Source: Phycisphaerales bacterium
GTDB lineage: Bacteria > Planctomycetota > Phycisphaerae > UBA1845
Direction: 5' to 3'
NCBI GenBank assembly: GCA_003597935.1
Contig: QZJT01000118.1
Coordinates: 1 to 42,815, forward strand
Length of the DNA: 42,815 nt
The notes beneath the pieces were generated by a model. The model did no database searches. It saw nothing but the letters and a program-made list of their open reading frames with translations, and had not been told where the DNA came from. Positions 1 to 9,061 of this stretch are shown here, piece after piece. Every line of letters begins with the position of its first letter. The stretch's first letter is position 1. A program made the position numbers and the translations under genes.

Positions 1-624
1 GTGGTGAACCCGGACGCGCGGTTTCCGTTTCCCGCGGCGCTGTGTACCAGCGTCAACGAGCAGGTCGTCCACGGCATCCCGGGAGACCGGGCGCTGCGAA
101 ACGGCGACATCGTCAGCATCGACTGCGGTGTGCGCCTGGGCGGATACTGCGGCGACGCGGCCGTGACCATCGCCATCGGCCAGGTCGCGCCGGAGGTGGC
201 CCGGCTGATGCGGGTCACGCTGCGGTCGCTGGAACTGGCCATTGAACGGTCGCGGCCGGGCGTCATGTGGAGCGAGATCGCCCGGGCGGTGCAGTCATTC
301 GTGGAGGGCGAGCGGTTCTCCGTGGTCCGCGACTTCGTCGGGCACGGCATCGGACGCGACCTCCACGAGGATCCGAAGGTCCCCAACTATTGGGACCGCA
401 AGCGGCGGAACAAGGACTTCCGGCTGGTCGAGGGCATGGTCCTGGCGATCGAGCCGATGGTGAACATGGGAACGGCCGCGGTGGAGTACGGCGACGGCGA
501 CCGCTGGGTCGTCGTGACCAAGGATCGTCGCGCGGCGGCTCACTACGAGCACACGATCGCGATCACCGCGGCCGGGTGCGACGTGCTGACCCGCGGGAAC
601 GGCGTGATGGCCCGAGCCGTCTGA
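1..624 (+). CDS. map: Type I methionine aminopeptidase, 5'-truncated by the window edge
   Basis: This enzyme removes the initiator methionine from nascent proteins in the cytoplasm, using two metal ions. The visible 207 residues hold all expected ligands in order: the substrate-binding His in VVHGIPG, Asp in SIDCGV, Asp in GDAAVT, His in [12 protein letters not shown], Glu in AIEPMVNMG and Glu in HYEHTI. The family is usually about 250 residues, so roughly 50 N-terminal residues lie outside the window. The GTG at base 1 is therefore probably not the start. It lies 19 bases upstream of rpmJ, the usual map position at the end of the spc operon. infA, often found between map and rpmJ, is absent here. 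Confidence 0.96.
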   Translation: MVNPDARFPFPAALCTSVNEQVVHGIPGDRALRNGDIVSIDCGVRLGGYCGDAAVTIAIGQVAPEVARLMRVTLRSLELAIERSRPGVMWSEIARAVQSFVEGERFSVVRDFVGHGIGRDLHEDPKVPNYWDRKRRNKDFRLVEGMVLAIEPMVNMGTAAVEYGDGDRWVVVTKDRRAAAHYEHTIAITAAGCDVLTRGNGVMARAV

Positions 625-643
625 CGGATGGGAGTGTACGACG

Positions 644-757
644 ATGAAAGTCCGAGCGAGCGTTCGGCGGATCTGCGAGAACTGCAAGGTGATCAAGCGC
701 AAAGGCGTCGTGCGCGTGATCTGTACGAATCCGCGTCACAAGCAGCGTCAAGGATAG
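644..757 (+). CDS. rpmJ: 50S ribosomal protein L36
   Basis: A 37-residue protein beginning [20 protein letters not shown], which is diagnostic for L36, a small zinc protein of the large ribosomal subunit. The zinc ligands Cys11, Cys14, Cys27 and His32 are all present (the C+ form). It sits between map and rpsM in the standard alpha-operon order. It is too short for most ORF callers, but its identity and reading frame are clear. Confidence 0.97.
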   Translation: MKVRASVRRICENCKVIKRKGVVRVICTNPRHKQRQG

Positions 758-767
758 GAGAACCAGG

Positions 768-1157
768 GTGCCTCGCATTGCCGGTGTGGACATTCCCGCC
801 AACAAGCGCGTCGAGTTCGCGCTGCGGTACATTTACGGCGTCGGTCCCAGGGTCGCGGAAGCGGTGCTCAAGGAGGCGAACGTCACGCTGGGCGTCAAGG
901 CCAAGGACCTGACCGACGACGAGGTGTCGCGGATCGCGACCATCCTCGATCGGGACTACCAGGTGGAGGGGCAGTTGCGCCGCACCGTGGCGTCCAACAT
1001 CGCCCGACTGCGGGACATCGGCTGCTACCGCGGCGTCCGGCACCGGCGGCACCTGCCGGTGCGGGGCCAGCGGACGCGGACCAACGCCCGCACCCGCAAG
1101 GGACCGAAGAAGACCGTGGCCGGCAAGAAGGGCGTGAAGGAGTTGTCGCGTGGCTAA
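768..1157 (+). CDS. rpsM: 30S ribosomal protein S13
   Basis: S13 sits in the head of the small subunit and contacts the P-site tRNA. The start (V/M)[20 protein letters not shown] and the C-terminal [19 protein letters not shown] are textbook S13. It has 129 residues against about 120 in most bacteria. The start is GTG at 768, preceded by GGAG at 757-760 with seven-base spacing. The GGAG overlaps the stop of rpmJ, and the 3' end overlaps rpsK by eight bases, so translation is probably coupled along the operon. Confidence 0.97.
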   Translation: MPRIAGVDIPANKRVEFALRYIYGVGPRVAEAVLKEANVTLGVKAKDLTDDEVSRIATILDRDYQVEGQLRRTVASNIARLRDIGCYRGVRHRRHLPVRGQRTRTNARTRKGPKKTVAGKKGVKELSRG

Positions 1158-1533
1158 ACGATCCGGGAAACGGCGCGTCCGGCGGAACGTCTCGCGGGGC
1201 ATCGCCCACGTGAAGGCGACGTTCAACAACACGATCGTGACGATCACCGATACCTACGGCGAGGTCCTGTGCTGGGCCTCGGCCGGAACGGTGGGTTTCA
1301 AAGGGACGCGCAAGAGCACGCCGTTCGCGGCCCAGCGGGCGGGCGAGCGGTGCGGTCACGCGGCCCGGAAGTTCGGGATGGTGGAGTTGGAAGTGAAGGT
1401 GCGTGGCCCCGGCGGGGGGCGGGAGTCGGCGATCGCCGCGCTCCAGTCGGCGGGCCTGCGCATTCACTCGATCGAGGACGTCACGCCGATCCCGCACAAC
1501 GGGTGCCGGCCGGCCAAGCGGCGTCGTGTCTGA
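1150..1533 (+). CDS. rpsK: 30S ribosomal protein S11
   Basis: S11 is a platform protein of the small subunit. The 127 residues contain the conserved [18 protein letters not shown] stretch, the [14 protein letters not shown] region and the C-terminal [14 protein letters not shown], all typical of S11. Translation begins at a GTG inside the last codons of rpsM (eight-base overlap), which suggests translational coupling. Length matches the family. Confidence 0.97.
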   Translation: MAKRSGKRRVRRNVSRGIAHVKATFNNTIVTITDTYGEVLCWASAGTVGFKGTRKSTPFAAQRAGERCGHAARKFGMVELEVKVRGPGGGRESAIAALQSAGLRIHSIEDVTPIPHNGCRPAKRRRV

Positions 1534-1591
1534 TGAGAACTAAGTCCGTGCCGGGCGATCACCCCGGCTTGCACTGAAGAAGACGAGCATT

Positions 1592-2221
1592 ATGGGACGA
1601 TATGTCGGTCCAGTATGCCGCCTGTGCCGCCGCGAAGGCATCAAGCTGCTGCTGAAGGGAATCCGCTGCGAGACCGCCAAGTGCGCTATGGAGCGGCAGT
1701 GGCGGAACAAGCCGCCGGGCATGCACGCGTGGCGCCGCAAGAAGGCGGGCAACTACGCCGTGCGCCTGCGCGAAAAGCAGAAGGTGAAACGCTACTACGG
1801 CGTGATGGAGAAGCAGTTCTCGCTTTACTTCCAGGCCGCCGAACGCGGCAAGACGAACACCGGCGACACGCTGCTGAGCCTGCTGGAGCGCCGCCTGGAC
1901 AACGTGGTCTGGAAGCTCGGGTTCGCTCCGTCGCACCGCGCCGCCCGCATTCTGATTTCGCATGGGCACATCTATGTGAACGGCCGGCGGGTGAATCGGG
2001 CCAGCTTCCAGGTGCGCCAGTCCGACCTGGTCTCGGTCAAGCCGTCCGACCGCAGCCGTCGCTACATCCGGGCGACGCTGGGGGACGACGGTCCGGTGCT
2101 TCAGCCCTGGCTGGAGTTGGACGCCGCGAAGATGGAGGGACGGGTGGTGGCGCTGCCGACGCGCGAGGACGTGCAGATCCCGGTGGAAGAGCAACTCATC
2201 ATCGAAATGTGCAGCCGCTGA
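1592..2221 (+). CDS. rpsD: 30S ribosomal protein S4
   Basis: S4 nucleates assembly of the small subunit by binding 16S rRNA. The N-terminus GRYVGPVCRLCRREG is followed by two more cysteines (IRCETAKC), so this is the zinc-binding C+ form. The S4 RNA-binding domain is visible at about residues 97-160 (RRLDNVVWKLGF, HGHIYVNGRRVN). Length is 209 residues, as expected. A purine-rich GAAGAAGACGAG precedes the ATG. In many bacteria S4 represses the alpha operon by binding its mRNA; no such site was identified here. Confidence 0.97.
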   Translation: MGRYVGPVCRLCRREGIKLLLKGIRCETAKCAMERQWRNKPPGMHAWRRKKAGNYAVRLREKQKVKRYYGVMEKQFSLYFQAAERGKTNTGDTLLSLLERRLDNVVWKLGFAPSHRAARILISHGHIYVNGRRVNRASFQVRQSDLVSVKPSDRSRRYIRATLGDDGPVLQPWLELDAAKMEGRVVALPTREDVQIPVEEQLIIEMCSR

Positions 2222-2294
2222 CGTTTCCCGGCGGCGCCGGCTCAACTCGGATTCGCCGGCGCGCCCGGCGATCTTCTGTTTGGAGAATACCCCC

Positions 2295-3395
2295 ATGCGC
2301 ATCAGGTGGCAGGGATTCGAGCTGCCCAGCCGATTCGTCCGCGACGAAGAGGTCAGCACCGATCGCTACGGCCGGTTCGTCGTGGAGCCGTTCGAGCGCG
2401 GGTTCGGCACGACGATCGGCAATTCTCTGCGTCGCGTTCTGCTCTCCAGCCTCGAGGGAGCGGCTCCGGTGTCGGTGCGCATCCAGGGCGCGTCGCACGA
2501 GTTCATGAGCCTGGACGGCGTCAAGGAAGACGTCAGCGAGATCATCCTTAACGTCAAGAGCCTGGTGATCGCCGGCGACATCGGCAGCCAGACCAAGGTG
2601 CTGCGCGTGGTGCGGGACAAGGCCGGCGACGTGCGCGGCAAGCACCTGCAAGGCGACGCCGCCCTGACCGTCGTCAACGGCGACCAGTTGCTCTGCACCT
2701 TGACCGCGGACGTGAAGTTCGACATGGAGATCGCGGTGCGGATGGGGCGCGGCTACGCCACCGTGGAGGACAACCAGCCCGGCGAGCAGGAAGTCGGCGT
2801 CATCCCCATCGACTCGATCTTCTCCCCGGTGCTGCGCGTCCGCTACCGCACTGAGGACACCCGCGTCGGGCAGCGGACCAACTACGATCGGCTCATCCTC
2901 GAGGTCTGGACGCGCGGTACGGTGACGCCCGACGTCGCCATCGTGGAAGCGTCCAAGATCCTGCGGAAGCACCTCAACCCGTTCGTGTACTATCACGAAC
3001 TGGGTGAGATGATGACGACGCTGCCCGCGTCCGCGTCGCTGCCGCCGGAATCCCGCCCGGTCAGCGCGGCGCCGCTCGACAGCGCCGCCCTGAGCATGCC
3101 GGTCTCCGCGCTGGGTCTGTCGGCCCGTGCCCAGAATTGCCTGGACGCGGTCAAGATCACCACGGTGGGGGAACTGGCTTCCAAGACGGAGGCGGAGCTT
3201 CTGCGCTTCCGCAGCTTCGGGAAGACCTCGCTGAACGAGGTGAAGCGCAAGCTGGGCGAGATGGGGCTGGGACTGGCCGGGGGCCCGCCCGCCCTGGACG
3301 ACGGGTCGCTGGATGAGGATCTGGACGACGAAGACGACGACGAAGACGTCCCCGGCGGACCGATGGAGGTCTTCACGATGGGAGATGGAGACTGA
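2295..3395 (+). CDS. rpoA: DNA-directed RNA polymerase alpha subunit
   Basis: Alpha dimerises to start assembly of core RNA polymerase, and its C-terminal domain contacts UP elements and activators. The N-terminal domain shows FERGFGTTIGNSLRRVLLSS and the EFMSLDGVKEDVSEIILN region. The alpha-CTD helix-hairpin-helix motif is at about residues 265-330 (LSARAQNCLDAVKITTVGEL, FRSFGKTSLNEVKRKL). An acidic tail rich in D and E follows. I chose ATG 2295 (366 residues) because GGAG at 2282-2285 is well spaced for it; an in-frame TTG at 2280 would overlap that ribosome binding site. Confidence 0.96.
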   Translation: MRIRWQGFELPSRFVRDEEVSTDRYGRFVVEPFERGFGTTIGNSLRRVLLSSLEGAAPVSVRIQGASHEFMSLDGVKEDVSEIILNVKSLVIAGDIGSQTKVLRVVRDKAGDVRGKHLQGDAALTVVNGDQLLCTLTADVKFDMEIAVRMGRGYATVEDNQPGEQEVGVIPIDSIFSPVLRVRYRTEDTRVGQRTNYDRLILEVWTRGTVTPDVAIVEASKILRKHLNPFVYYHELGEMMTTLPASASLPPESRPVSAAPLDSAALSMPVSALGLSARAQNCLDAVKITTVGELASKTEAELLRFRSFGKTSLNEVKRKLGEMGLGLAGGPPALDDGSLDEDLDDEDDDEDVPGGPMEVFTMGDGD

Positions 3396-3428
3396 CGCGG
3401 GCGCCCGCGTCCGCAGAGGCTGCAAGAC

Positions 3429-4169
3429 ATGAGACACCGAGTCGCACACCGAAAGCTCAATCGCACGATGTCCCATCGAAAGGCGCTGCGCCGGAACCTG
3501 GCGCAGTCGCTGATCGAGCACGGGCAGATCCGCACCACGCTCACCAAGGCCAAGGACGTCCGCCCGTTCGTCGAGCGCCTGATCACGCTGGCCCGCTACG
3601 CCCGGCTGCGGGCCGCGTCCGGCGACGCCGCGGGGAGCCTGACCGCCCGGCGTCAGATCCACAAGCTCCTGGCCGACCGCTCCATCGTGCCGCAAGCCTC
3701 GCGCGACGAGTACGGCGGGATGAGCGACGCCCACCGGCGCCGTGCCCTGCGGATGCCCAGCGGGCGTCGCTTCCGCACCGGCGATCCGAAGGGGCGGCTG
3801 GCGTTCACCGGCGAGTCGGTGATTCACCGGCTCGTCAGCGACGTCGCCGCCCGCTACGAGGACCGGCCCGGCGGATATACGCGCATCATCCGACTGGCCG
3901 ACCGGCGCGTGGGCGACCACAGTCCGCTAGCGCTGCTGCAACTCGTCGGGGACGAGGAGCCGCCCACGTCGCTGACCAAGCCCGGCAAGTCGGCGCGTCG
4001 CCGCCGGTCGGACGCCCGGTACAGCGCTGCGGTCAAGGCGATCCGCGCCGCCGGGGCGCGGCAGGCTGAACGGCCGGGGCCGGAGCGGGTGGCCGAGACG
4101 GGCGTCCAGCGCGAACCTGCGGATACTTCCGAGGAGCAGCCCGGTCCCGGCGCCGCAGACCAGTCGTAG
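3429..4169 (+). CDS. rplQ: 50S ribosomal protein L17 with long C-terminal extension
   Basis: L17 lies near the peptide exit tunnel. Residues 1 to about 155 match the family: MRHRVAHRKLNRTMSHRKAL, RTTLTKAKDVRPFVERLITL, and the C-terminal GGYTRIIRLADRRVGDHSPLA. The protein is 246 residues, whereas bacterial L17 is usually 115-160. About 80 extra residues rich in R, A, E and P follow the domain, and their role is unknown. Residues 91-115 also hold a small insertion. The gene follows rpoA by 33 bases in the usual order, and GAGG lies nine bases before the ATG. Confidence 0.95.
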   Translation: MRHRVAHRKLNRTMSHRKALRRNLAQSLIEHGQIRTTLTKAKDVRPFVERLITLARYARLRAASGDAAGSLTARRQIHKLLADRSIVPQASRDEYGGMSDAHRRRALRMPSGRRFRTGDPKGRLAFTGESVIHRLVSDVAARYEDRPGGYTRIIRLADRRVGDHSPLALLQLVGDEEPPTSLTKPGKSARRRRSDARYSAAVKAIRAAGARQAERPGPERVAETGVQREPADTSEEQPGPGAADQS

Positions 4170-4178
4170 GGGGCAACG

Positions 4179-4604
4179 ATGTCACAAAACCCCGAGTGCG
4201 TGTTCTGCAAGATTGCGGCCGGCGTGATCCCGGCGGCAATCGTCCATCAGGACGCGACGGCGGTGGCGTTTCTGGACATCCACCCGCTGGCGCCGGGGCA
4301 CCTCCTGATCGTCCCCCGCGATCACATCACGTCCATGTCCGACCTGCCGGCCGAGACGTCCGCGGCCCTGGCCCGTCTCTTCCCCAGACTGGGCGAGGCC
4401 GCGCGGGTGGCGGGGGGGGCGGAAGGGTACAACATCCTTCTCAACAACGGCACGGTGGCCGGCCAGTTCGTCGAGCACCTTCACTTCCACGTGATCCCGC
4501 GCCGCGGCGATGACGGCCTGGGCTTCCGCTGGGTCAGCGGCTCCTACGCCGAAGGCGAGGCGGAGCGCATCCGGGCGGCGGTGACCGCGGCGCTGAAGAG
4601 GTGA
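4179..4604 (+). CDS. HIT-family nucleotide hydrolase
   Basis: HIT proteins of this type hydrolyse nucleoside phosphoramidates or dinucleotide polyphosphates. The histidine triad is HLHFHVIP at residues 100-107, with His102 as the expected nucleophile. The N-terminal CVFCKI is the usual Cys pair of the HinT/PKCI-like branch, and FLDIHPLAPGHLLIVPR is the conserved core. Length of 141 residues is normal. It starts nine bases after rplQ and ends 12 bases before the McrB-like gene, so it is probably co-transcribed with both. The exact substrate cannot be told from sequence. Confidence 0.93.
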   Translation: MSQNPECVFCKIAAGVIPAAIVHQDATAVAFLDIHPLAPGHLLIVPRDHITSMSDLPAETSAALARLFPRLGEAARVAGGAEGYNILLNNGTVAGQFVEHLHFHVIPRRGDDGLGFRWVSGSYAEGEAERIRAAVTAALKR

Positions 4605-4616
4605 CGATGCGGCGCC

Positions 4617-7157
4617 ATGGCTCGTCCCTACGACACGCGACTGATCATGATGGTGGCGCAGCGGTCGTTCGAGACGGTGGATCTCAACCAGTTCTGCAAG
4701 CTCATTCCGATCGCCTATGTCGATGGCGTCCGGCCGACGGGCATGGACTTTCCCAACGATGGCGAGATCTGGTGGATGCTGACGGCCCAGACGGCCCGCC
4801 TGGCGGAACCGGGGCGTCTTACGGTCGGCACCATCGAGAACGCCGTCAAGTATGACCTCACCGACCCGACCTCGTCGCGGTACCAGGTCCGGCGCGACGC
4901 GATCCACGATCTGGAGATCAAGGACGGTCTGGGCGTGATCGAACTCGGTCCGGATGCGGTGGACAACATTCAGGACGTGGTGTCGGGCGAGTTCCGGATG
5001 ACGTTGCCGGTCCCGCCTCCGCCGACGGTGATGCTGCGCTGGCGCCTGCACGTGTACGGGCCGTTCATCGCCACGCGGGACGTGCGCGGCGACGCCGGCG
5101 ACGGACGGCAATATGCCTTCGCTCCCGCCAACCCGGCCGAGATGACGGTGTATCAGATCGAAGCGGCCGCGTTCGAGATGACCACCGACGGACTGTTCCT
5201 GAACATCCACGAACGGGTCTCGATGACGCCCCACCGGCGGTCGGAGAGCTTCGATCTGCGCGAGGTCGGGCAGGGTCTGCTGCTGGCGCCTGGATATGAG
5301 CGCATCCTGGCCACCAACCCGCAGAGGCTGGTGCTCGAACCGATCGACCGCAAGCTGATGCGTTACGCCAAGCAATGCCTGACGCGCAGGAAGCGGCAAA
5401 TGCTCCAGGAGCTTCTCAGCGAGCTGGAATTGGCCGTCCCCGAGGCGACAGAGGCCCAGAGCCTGACCGAGGCGATCGCGCGGATCCGGCGGGTGAGTGA
5501 CAAGCAGGACGCGGCCCTAAGCGCGGTGGCCAGGGCGATGCTGGAATCGGGGCTGCTTGGGGAGGAGCGCATCGCCGACGCGGAGCGCGCCCACGCCGAG
5601 AGGTACGTGCAGGAACGCACCGCCGAACTGCAGGCCAGGGTCGAAGAGAGCCTGGTCGCCCGGCGGGAAGAACTCAAGCGGGTCGAACACGACCTGAAGG
5701 AGATCCAGGCGCGGCTCCAGAAGGAAGAAGCGCGGCGGCGGGCGAAACTGGAGAAGGACCTGGCGGCGGAGCGTGAGCGGGCGGCCGATTCGATCGCCCA
5801 CGAACGGCGGGAGTTCGAGAAGCAGAAGGCGGAACTGGCGAGGCAGCAGCGGATGCTCCAGCAGAACCTGGAAAAGGTGACGAAGGACCTGCGCGACGCG
5901 GGGGACGAGGTCGTCAACCGGTTCCTGACCATCGCGCCGCTGCTGGGTTCGTTCGGCGTCGTGGCCGACCGGGCGTCGAGCGCCGTGCCGGACGCCGGCG
6001 AGGTCGCGGCCCGCCCCCCGGCCGCGGCCTTCGAGTTGCCGGCCTTCGTCACCGCGACGCGCGGCGGCGCGGAGGCCCAGCTCAGTGAGGAGTCCGTCTT
6101 CGACCGGGTCCGGGAAGTCGTCGAGAAGAGCGGGTTCTCGTACCGGCCGCTCGATCTCCAGCGGTTCCACCTCAGCGTCAAGTGCGAGTCCATGACGGTG
6201 CTGGGCGGCCCGTCCGGCACGGGCAAGTCGTCGCTACCGATGCTCTACGCCCGGGCGCTTCTGGGCGATGAGGCCGACCGCGGCCGGCCCGGGTGTCTGA
6301 TGGTGAACATCAACCCGTCGTGGATGGACACGCGGGACCTGCTGGGGCACATGAACACGCTCGACCGACGTTTCTACCCCGCCGAGTCTGGCCTGTTCCA
6401 GCACCTGATCTATGCCCAGGAAGAACACCTGTCGCGCGGCGGGGCCACGGGGCTGTACCTGACCTGTCTGGACGAGATGAACCTGTCGCAGGTCGAGCAC
6501 TATTTCAGCGACCTGATGATGGTGCTGGAGCGGACGGGGGCGGCGCGGGCGATCCAGTGTTTTGCGCCGGGTTCGGCCGGCAGCGACTGTCCGTTCCGGG
6601 CCTGGGGCCGGATCACGCTCTCGCCGGCGCTGCGTATCGTCGGGACGGTCAACTTCGACGAGACCACGCGGCTGCTGAGCGACCGCTTTCTCGACCGGGT
6701 GAACCTGATCCGCCTCAGTTCCGCCGGCCTGCCCGACCTGGGGGGGGGCGGAGAGACGTTCGCGGCCGTCCACGGACGGATGGTCACCCTGGCCGACTTC
6801 CAGTCCTGGTGTACCGACAACGCCCTGCCCTCGGAGCTGGGTTCGCTGCTGGATCAGATGCGCCCGCTGCTGCTGGAGATGGGGTGCCCCGTGTCGCCGC
6901 GGGTGTACCGCGCCATCTGCCGGTTCGTCAGCTCGGCGCCGCCGGTGATGGCGGCGGCGCGGGCGTTCGACGTCCAGGTCGCGCAACGGATCATCCCCAG
7001 GATCCGCAGCCCGATTACGCGCCGGCAGTTCAAGGCGTTCGACGATCTGCTGCGCGTGCTCAGTCAGACCCACGCGATGTCGTTCGACGAATCCATCCCC
7101 CTGCTGGAGGAGATCAAGGACGCCGCCAGCTCGCGCGGCTGGGACCTGGAGGAGTAG
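4617..7157 (+). CDS. McrB-like AAA+ NTPase with central coiled coil
   Basis: This is the likely motor subunit of a two-gene McrBC-like restriction (defence) system. The 846 residues fall in three parts. Residues 1-250 form a domain I do not recognise. Residues about 315-430 are a highly charged heptad-like coiled coil. Residues about 490-846 are an AAA+ domain: Walker A GGPSGTGKSS at 530-539, Walker B LYLTCLDEMN at 613-622, sensor 1 VGTVNFDETT at 675-684, and DRFLDR at 689-694. The CLDEMNLSQVEHYFSD sequence after Walker B is typical of McrB relatives. The McrB GTPase signature NxxD is not kept (NFDE here), so NTP choice is open. The ribosome binding site GAGGTGA overlaps the HIT stop codon. 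The family call is firm; the defence role is inferred. Confidence 0.85.
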   Translation: MARPYDTRLIMMVAQRSFETVDLNQFCKLIPIAYVDGVRPTGMDFPNDGEIWWMLTAQTARLAEPGRLTVGTIENAVKYDLTDPTSSRYQVRRDAIHDLEIKDGLGVIELGPDAVDNIQDVVSGEFRMTLPVPPPPTVMLRWRLHVYGPFIATRDVRGDAGDGRQYAFAPANPAEMTVYQIEAAAFEMTTDGLFLNIHERVSMTPHRRSESFDLREVGQGLLLAPGYERILATNPQRLVLEPIDRKLMRYAKQCLTRRKRQMLQELLSELELAVPEATEAQSLTEAIARIRRVSDKQDAALSAVARAMLESGLLGEERIADAERAHAERYVQERTAELQARVEESLVARREELKRVEHDLKEIQARLQKEEARRRAKLEKDLAAERERAADSIAHERREFEKQKAELARQQRMLQQNLEKVTKDLRDAGDEVVNRFLTIAPLLGSFGVVADRASSAVPDAGEVAARPPAAAFELPAFVTATRGGAEAQLSEESVFDRVREVVEKSGFSYRPLDLQRFHLSVKCESMTVLGGPSGTGKSSLPMLYARALLGDEADRGRPGCLMVNINPSWMDTRDLLGHMNTLDRRFYPAESGLFQHLIYAQEEHLSRGGATGLYLTCLDEMNLSQVEHYFSDLMMVLERTGAARAIQCFAPGSAGSDCPFRAWGRITLSPALRIVGTVNFDETTRLLSDRFLDRVNLIRLSSAGLPDLGGGGETFAAVHGRMVTLADFQSWCTDNALPSELGSLLDQMRPLLLEMGCPVSPRVYRAICRFVSSAPPVMAAARAFDVQVAQRIIPRIRSPITRRQFKAFDDLLRVLSQTHAMSFDESIPLLEEIKDAASSRGWDLEE

Positions 7158-7163
7158 CGGCCG

Positions 7164-9005
7164 ATGCCGACGTTCGCCATCCACCATGGCGCCACCGCCC
7201 TGTGCCGGTGGGAGCTGCCGGGCGGGGCGGCGACCTTCCATCCGCGGGTGGAGCGCGTGGGCGATCTGCTGGTCCTCCAGGAGTCGGAGTGGGTCGGCTT
7301 CGCCCTTAATCCTCCCGCTGAAGGCCAGACCTACCGCATCTTCATCGGCGACGTGCCGCTGCGGGACCTGGTCAGCGCCACGGAGGAGGCCGCCGGCGTG
7401 ACCGTCCCCGGCCCGCTGCGCTGGTGGGCGGAACGGCCCTACTTCGAGAGCGCCCGGGGTCATACCCGGATCATCCTCGAGTCGCGGGCGGCCGACGGGA
7501 CCGACGACGAATGGACGACGCTCCTTTCGGCGATGATCTGCGTGCTGCCCTCGAAGCTGGGCGAGGAGCGCTATCAGTGCATGGCGCGCGACATGGAGAA
7601 GCTGAATCGCGGCCTGCTCCTCGATCTGTACGGCAAATCCCGGCGCACGGAGGACCTCAGACTGTCGCGCGAGGGGAGGGCGTATCACTCGCGCGATGAG
7701 GAAGTGACGGCTATCGAGGGCGTGCTGGAGCGGCTGGGGGAGCTGCTGTCGATCATCGCCTGCCGTCCCGCGTCGGGCGTACGCTCGACGCCGCAGCACC
7801 AGAACTACTGGGGCCACGAGCGGCTGGCGCCGCAGGCCATCGTGGCGCTGTCGCAGCGCGGCGTGGCGCCGTCGGGGGTGGAGCGGCCCCTGCGGACGCG
7901 GACCTGGCGCCGCGTCGAGTCATTCGACATCCCGGAGCATCGCGTCATCCGCGCCTTTCTCGACGTCCTGATGAAGCGCGGCGCCTATTGCGCCCGCGCC
8001 GCGCGCGAGCACATCCGGGCCATCACCGCCGAGCGTGGTCTTCGCGACGTCCGTTTCGGCGACGGACCGACGATCTATGAGTCGGTGGACGAGCCGCGGA
8101 TCGCCCGCCTGCTGGACGCCGTGCGGCGGGCGGACCGGTCCGTCGCCCGGGCCGCGGCGCTGGCGGCGCTGCCCTTTCTGCAGGACGCCGCCGCGCGTTT
8201 CGTGCCGATCCGGGGGGGGGCATTCCAGCGCAGCGCCGCCTACCGGACCACGCTGGACGTGATCCGCCGCTTCCTCATCGAGCACGCCTTCGCGTACGAG
8301 GGCGAGGAGCTTCTGGCCGTCACCAAGCTGACCAGCCGCCTCTTCGAGCAGTGGTGTTACTTTCAGATCGTGGAGGCCTTCCGGGGGTGCGGGCTGGAAC
8401 TGCGGGAATGGACGGACGCCCTGCGCGACAGCCTCCGGTCCCGCTTCATCGTCGACCTGGACCGGGGCGTCACGTTCGAGGGGACGATCGCCCAGGAACT
8501 ACGCCTGCGGTTCAGGTATGAACCCTGGATCCTCGGCCGCCGTTCGGCCGAGCAGATGGGCGAGACGCTCTGCCGCGGCGGGGAAACCGACGTCGCCTGG
8601 TGCCCCGACGTCGTCATCGAGTGCATGCGGCGAGAGCGCGGCGACTGGCGGCCGGTCTACGCGATTGTGCTGGACTGCAAATACACGGCCACGCTGACCG
8701 CCCAGCACTGGAGCGACACGTCGAAGTACCTGGAGATCCGCTGTACGCGGAATCTGCGGCAGGTCGTCAAACAGTTGTGGCTGATCGCTCCGGCCAGCCG
8801 GGGAGGCATCGTCAGCGAGGACCCGGCGGTGCAGTTCGAGGAGGGGGGGCCTTCGTGCGGGCGGCACGAGGCGGTCCGGTTCCGGCTGCTGGCTGCGCCG
8901 GGTGCGTCGCCGGAATGGGGGGATGGCGACAACGTGTTCGCCCGCCTGGCGACGGGGACGATCCGTTTCCTGATCCGTGAGTTCGGCGCGGCCGGCGCCG
9001 AGTGA
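7164..9005 (+). CDS. McrC-like DUF2357/PD-(D/E)xK nuclease
   Basis: This is the probable nuclease partner of the AAA+ protein just upstream, starting six bases after its stop with GGAGGAG at 7148-7154 as ribosome binding site. Residues about 75-270 resemble DUF2357 (RRVESFDIPEHRVIRAFLDV). The C-terminal part matches the PDDEXK_7 (DUF524) nuclease family: LFEQWCYFQIVEAF at 393-406 carries the helix Glu395, PD is at 481-482, and the (D/E)xK motif is Asp504-Cys-Lys506 in AIVLDCKYT. All catalytic residues appear intact. By analogy with McrC it should cut nucleic acid when driven by the AAA+ ring. Target (modified DNA, RNA or other) is unknown. Confidence 0.84.
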   Translation: MPTFAIHHGATALCRWELPGGAATFHPRVERVGDLLVLQESEWVGFALNPPAEGQTYRIFIGDVPLRDLVSATEEAAGVTVPGPLRWWAERPYFESARGHTRIILESRAADGTDDEWTTLLSAMICVLPSKLGEERYQCMARDMEKLNRGLLLDLYGKSRRTEDLRLSREGRAYHSRDEEVTAIEGVLERLGELLSIIACRPASGVRSTPQHQNYWGHERLAPQAIVALSQRGVAPSGVERPLRTRTWRRVESFDIPEHRVIRAFLDVLMKRGAYCARAAREHIRAITAERGLRDVRFGDGPTIYESVDEPRIARLLDAVRRADRSVARAAALAALPFLQDAAARFVPIRGGAFQRSAAYRTTLDVIRRFLIEHAFAYEGEELLAVTKLTSRLFEQWCYFQIVEAFRGCGLELREWTDALRDSLRSRFIVDLDRGVTFEGTIAQELRLRFRYEPWILGRRSAEQMGETLCRGGETDVAWCPDVVIECMRRERGDWRPVYAIVLDCKYTATLTAQHWSDTSKYLEIRCTRNLRQVVKQLWLIAPASRGGIVSEDPAVQFEEGGPSCGRHEAVRFRLLAAPGASPEWGDGDNVFARLATGTIRFLIREFGAAGAE

Positions 9006-9061
9006 GCTTGCTGCGAGACAAGCCGTCCGATCGCCGACCGGCGCTGCGCTGGCGGGCCGTT

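Noticed and set aside
2199-3920. A 573-codon minus-strand open frame across rpoA and rplQ
   Set aside because: Spans two essential ribosomal-operon genes in antisense and has the histidine/arginine-rich composition of a shadow frame.
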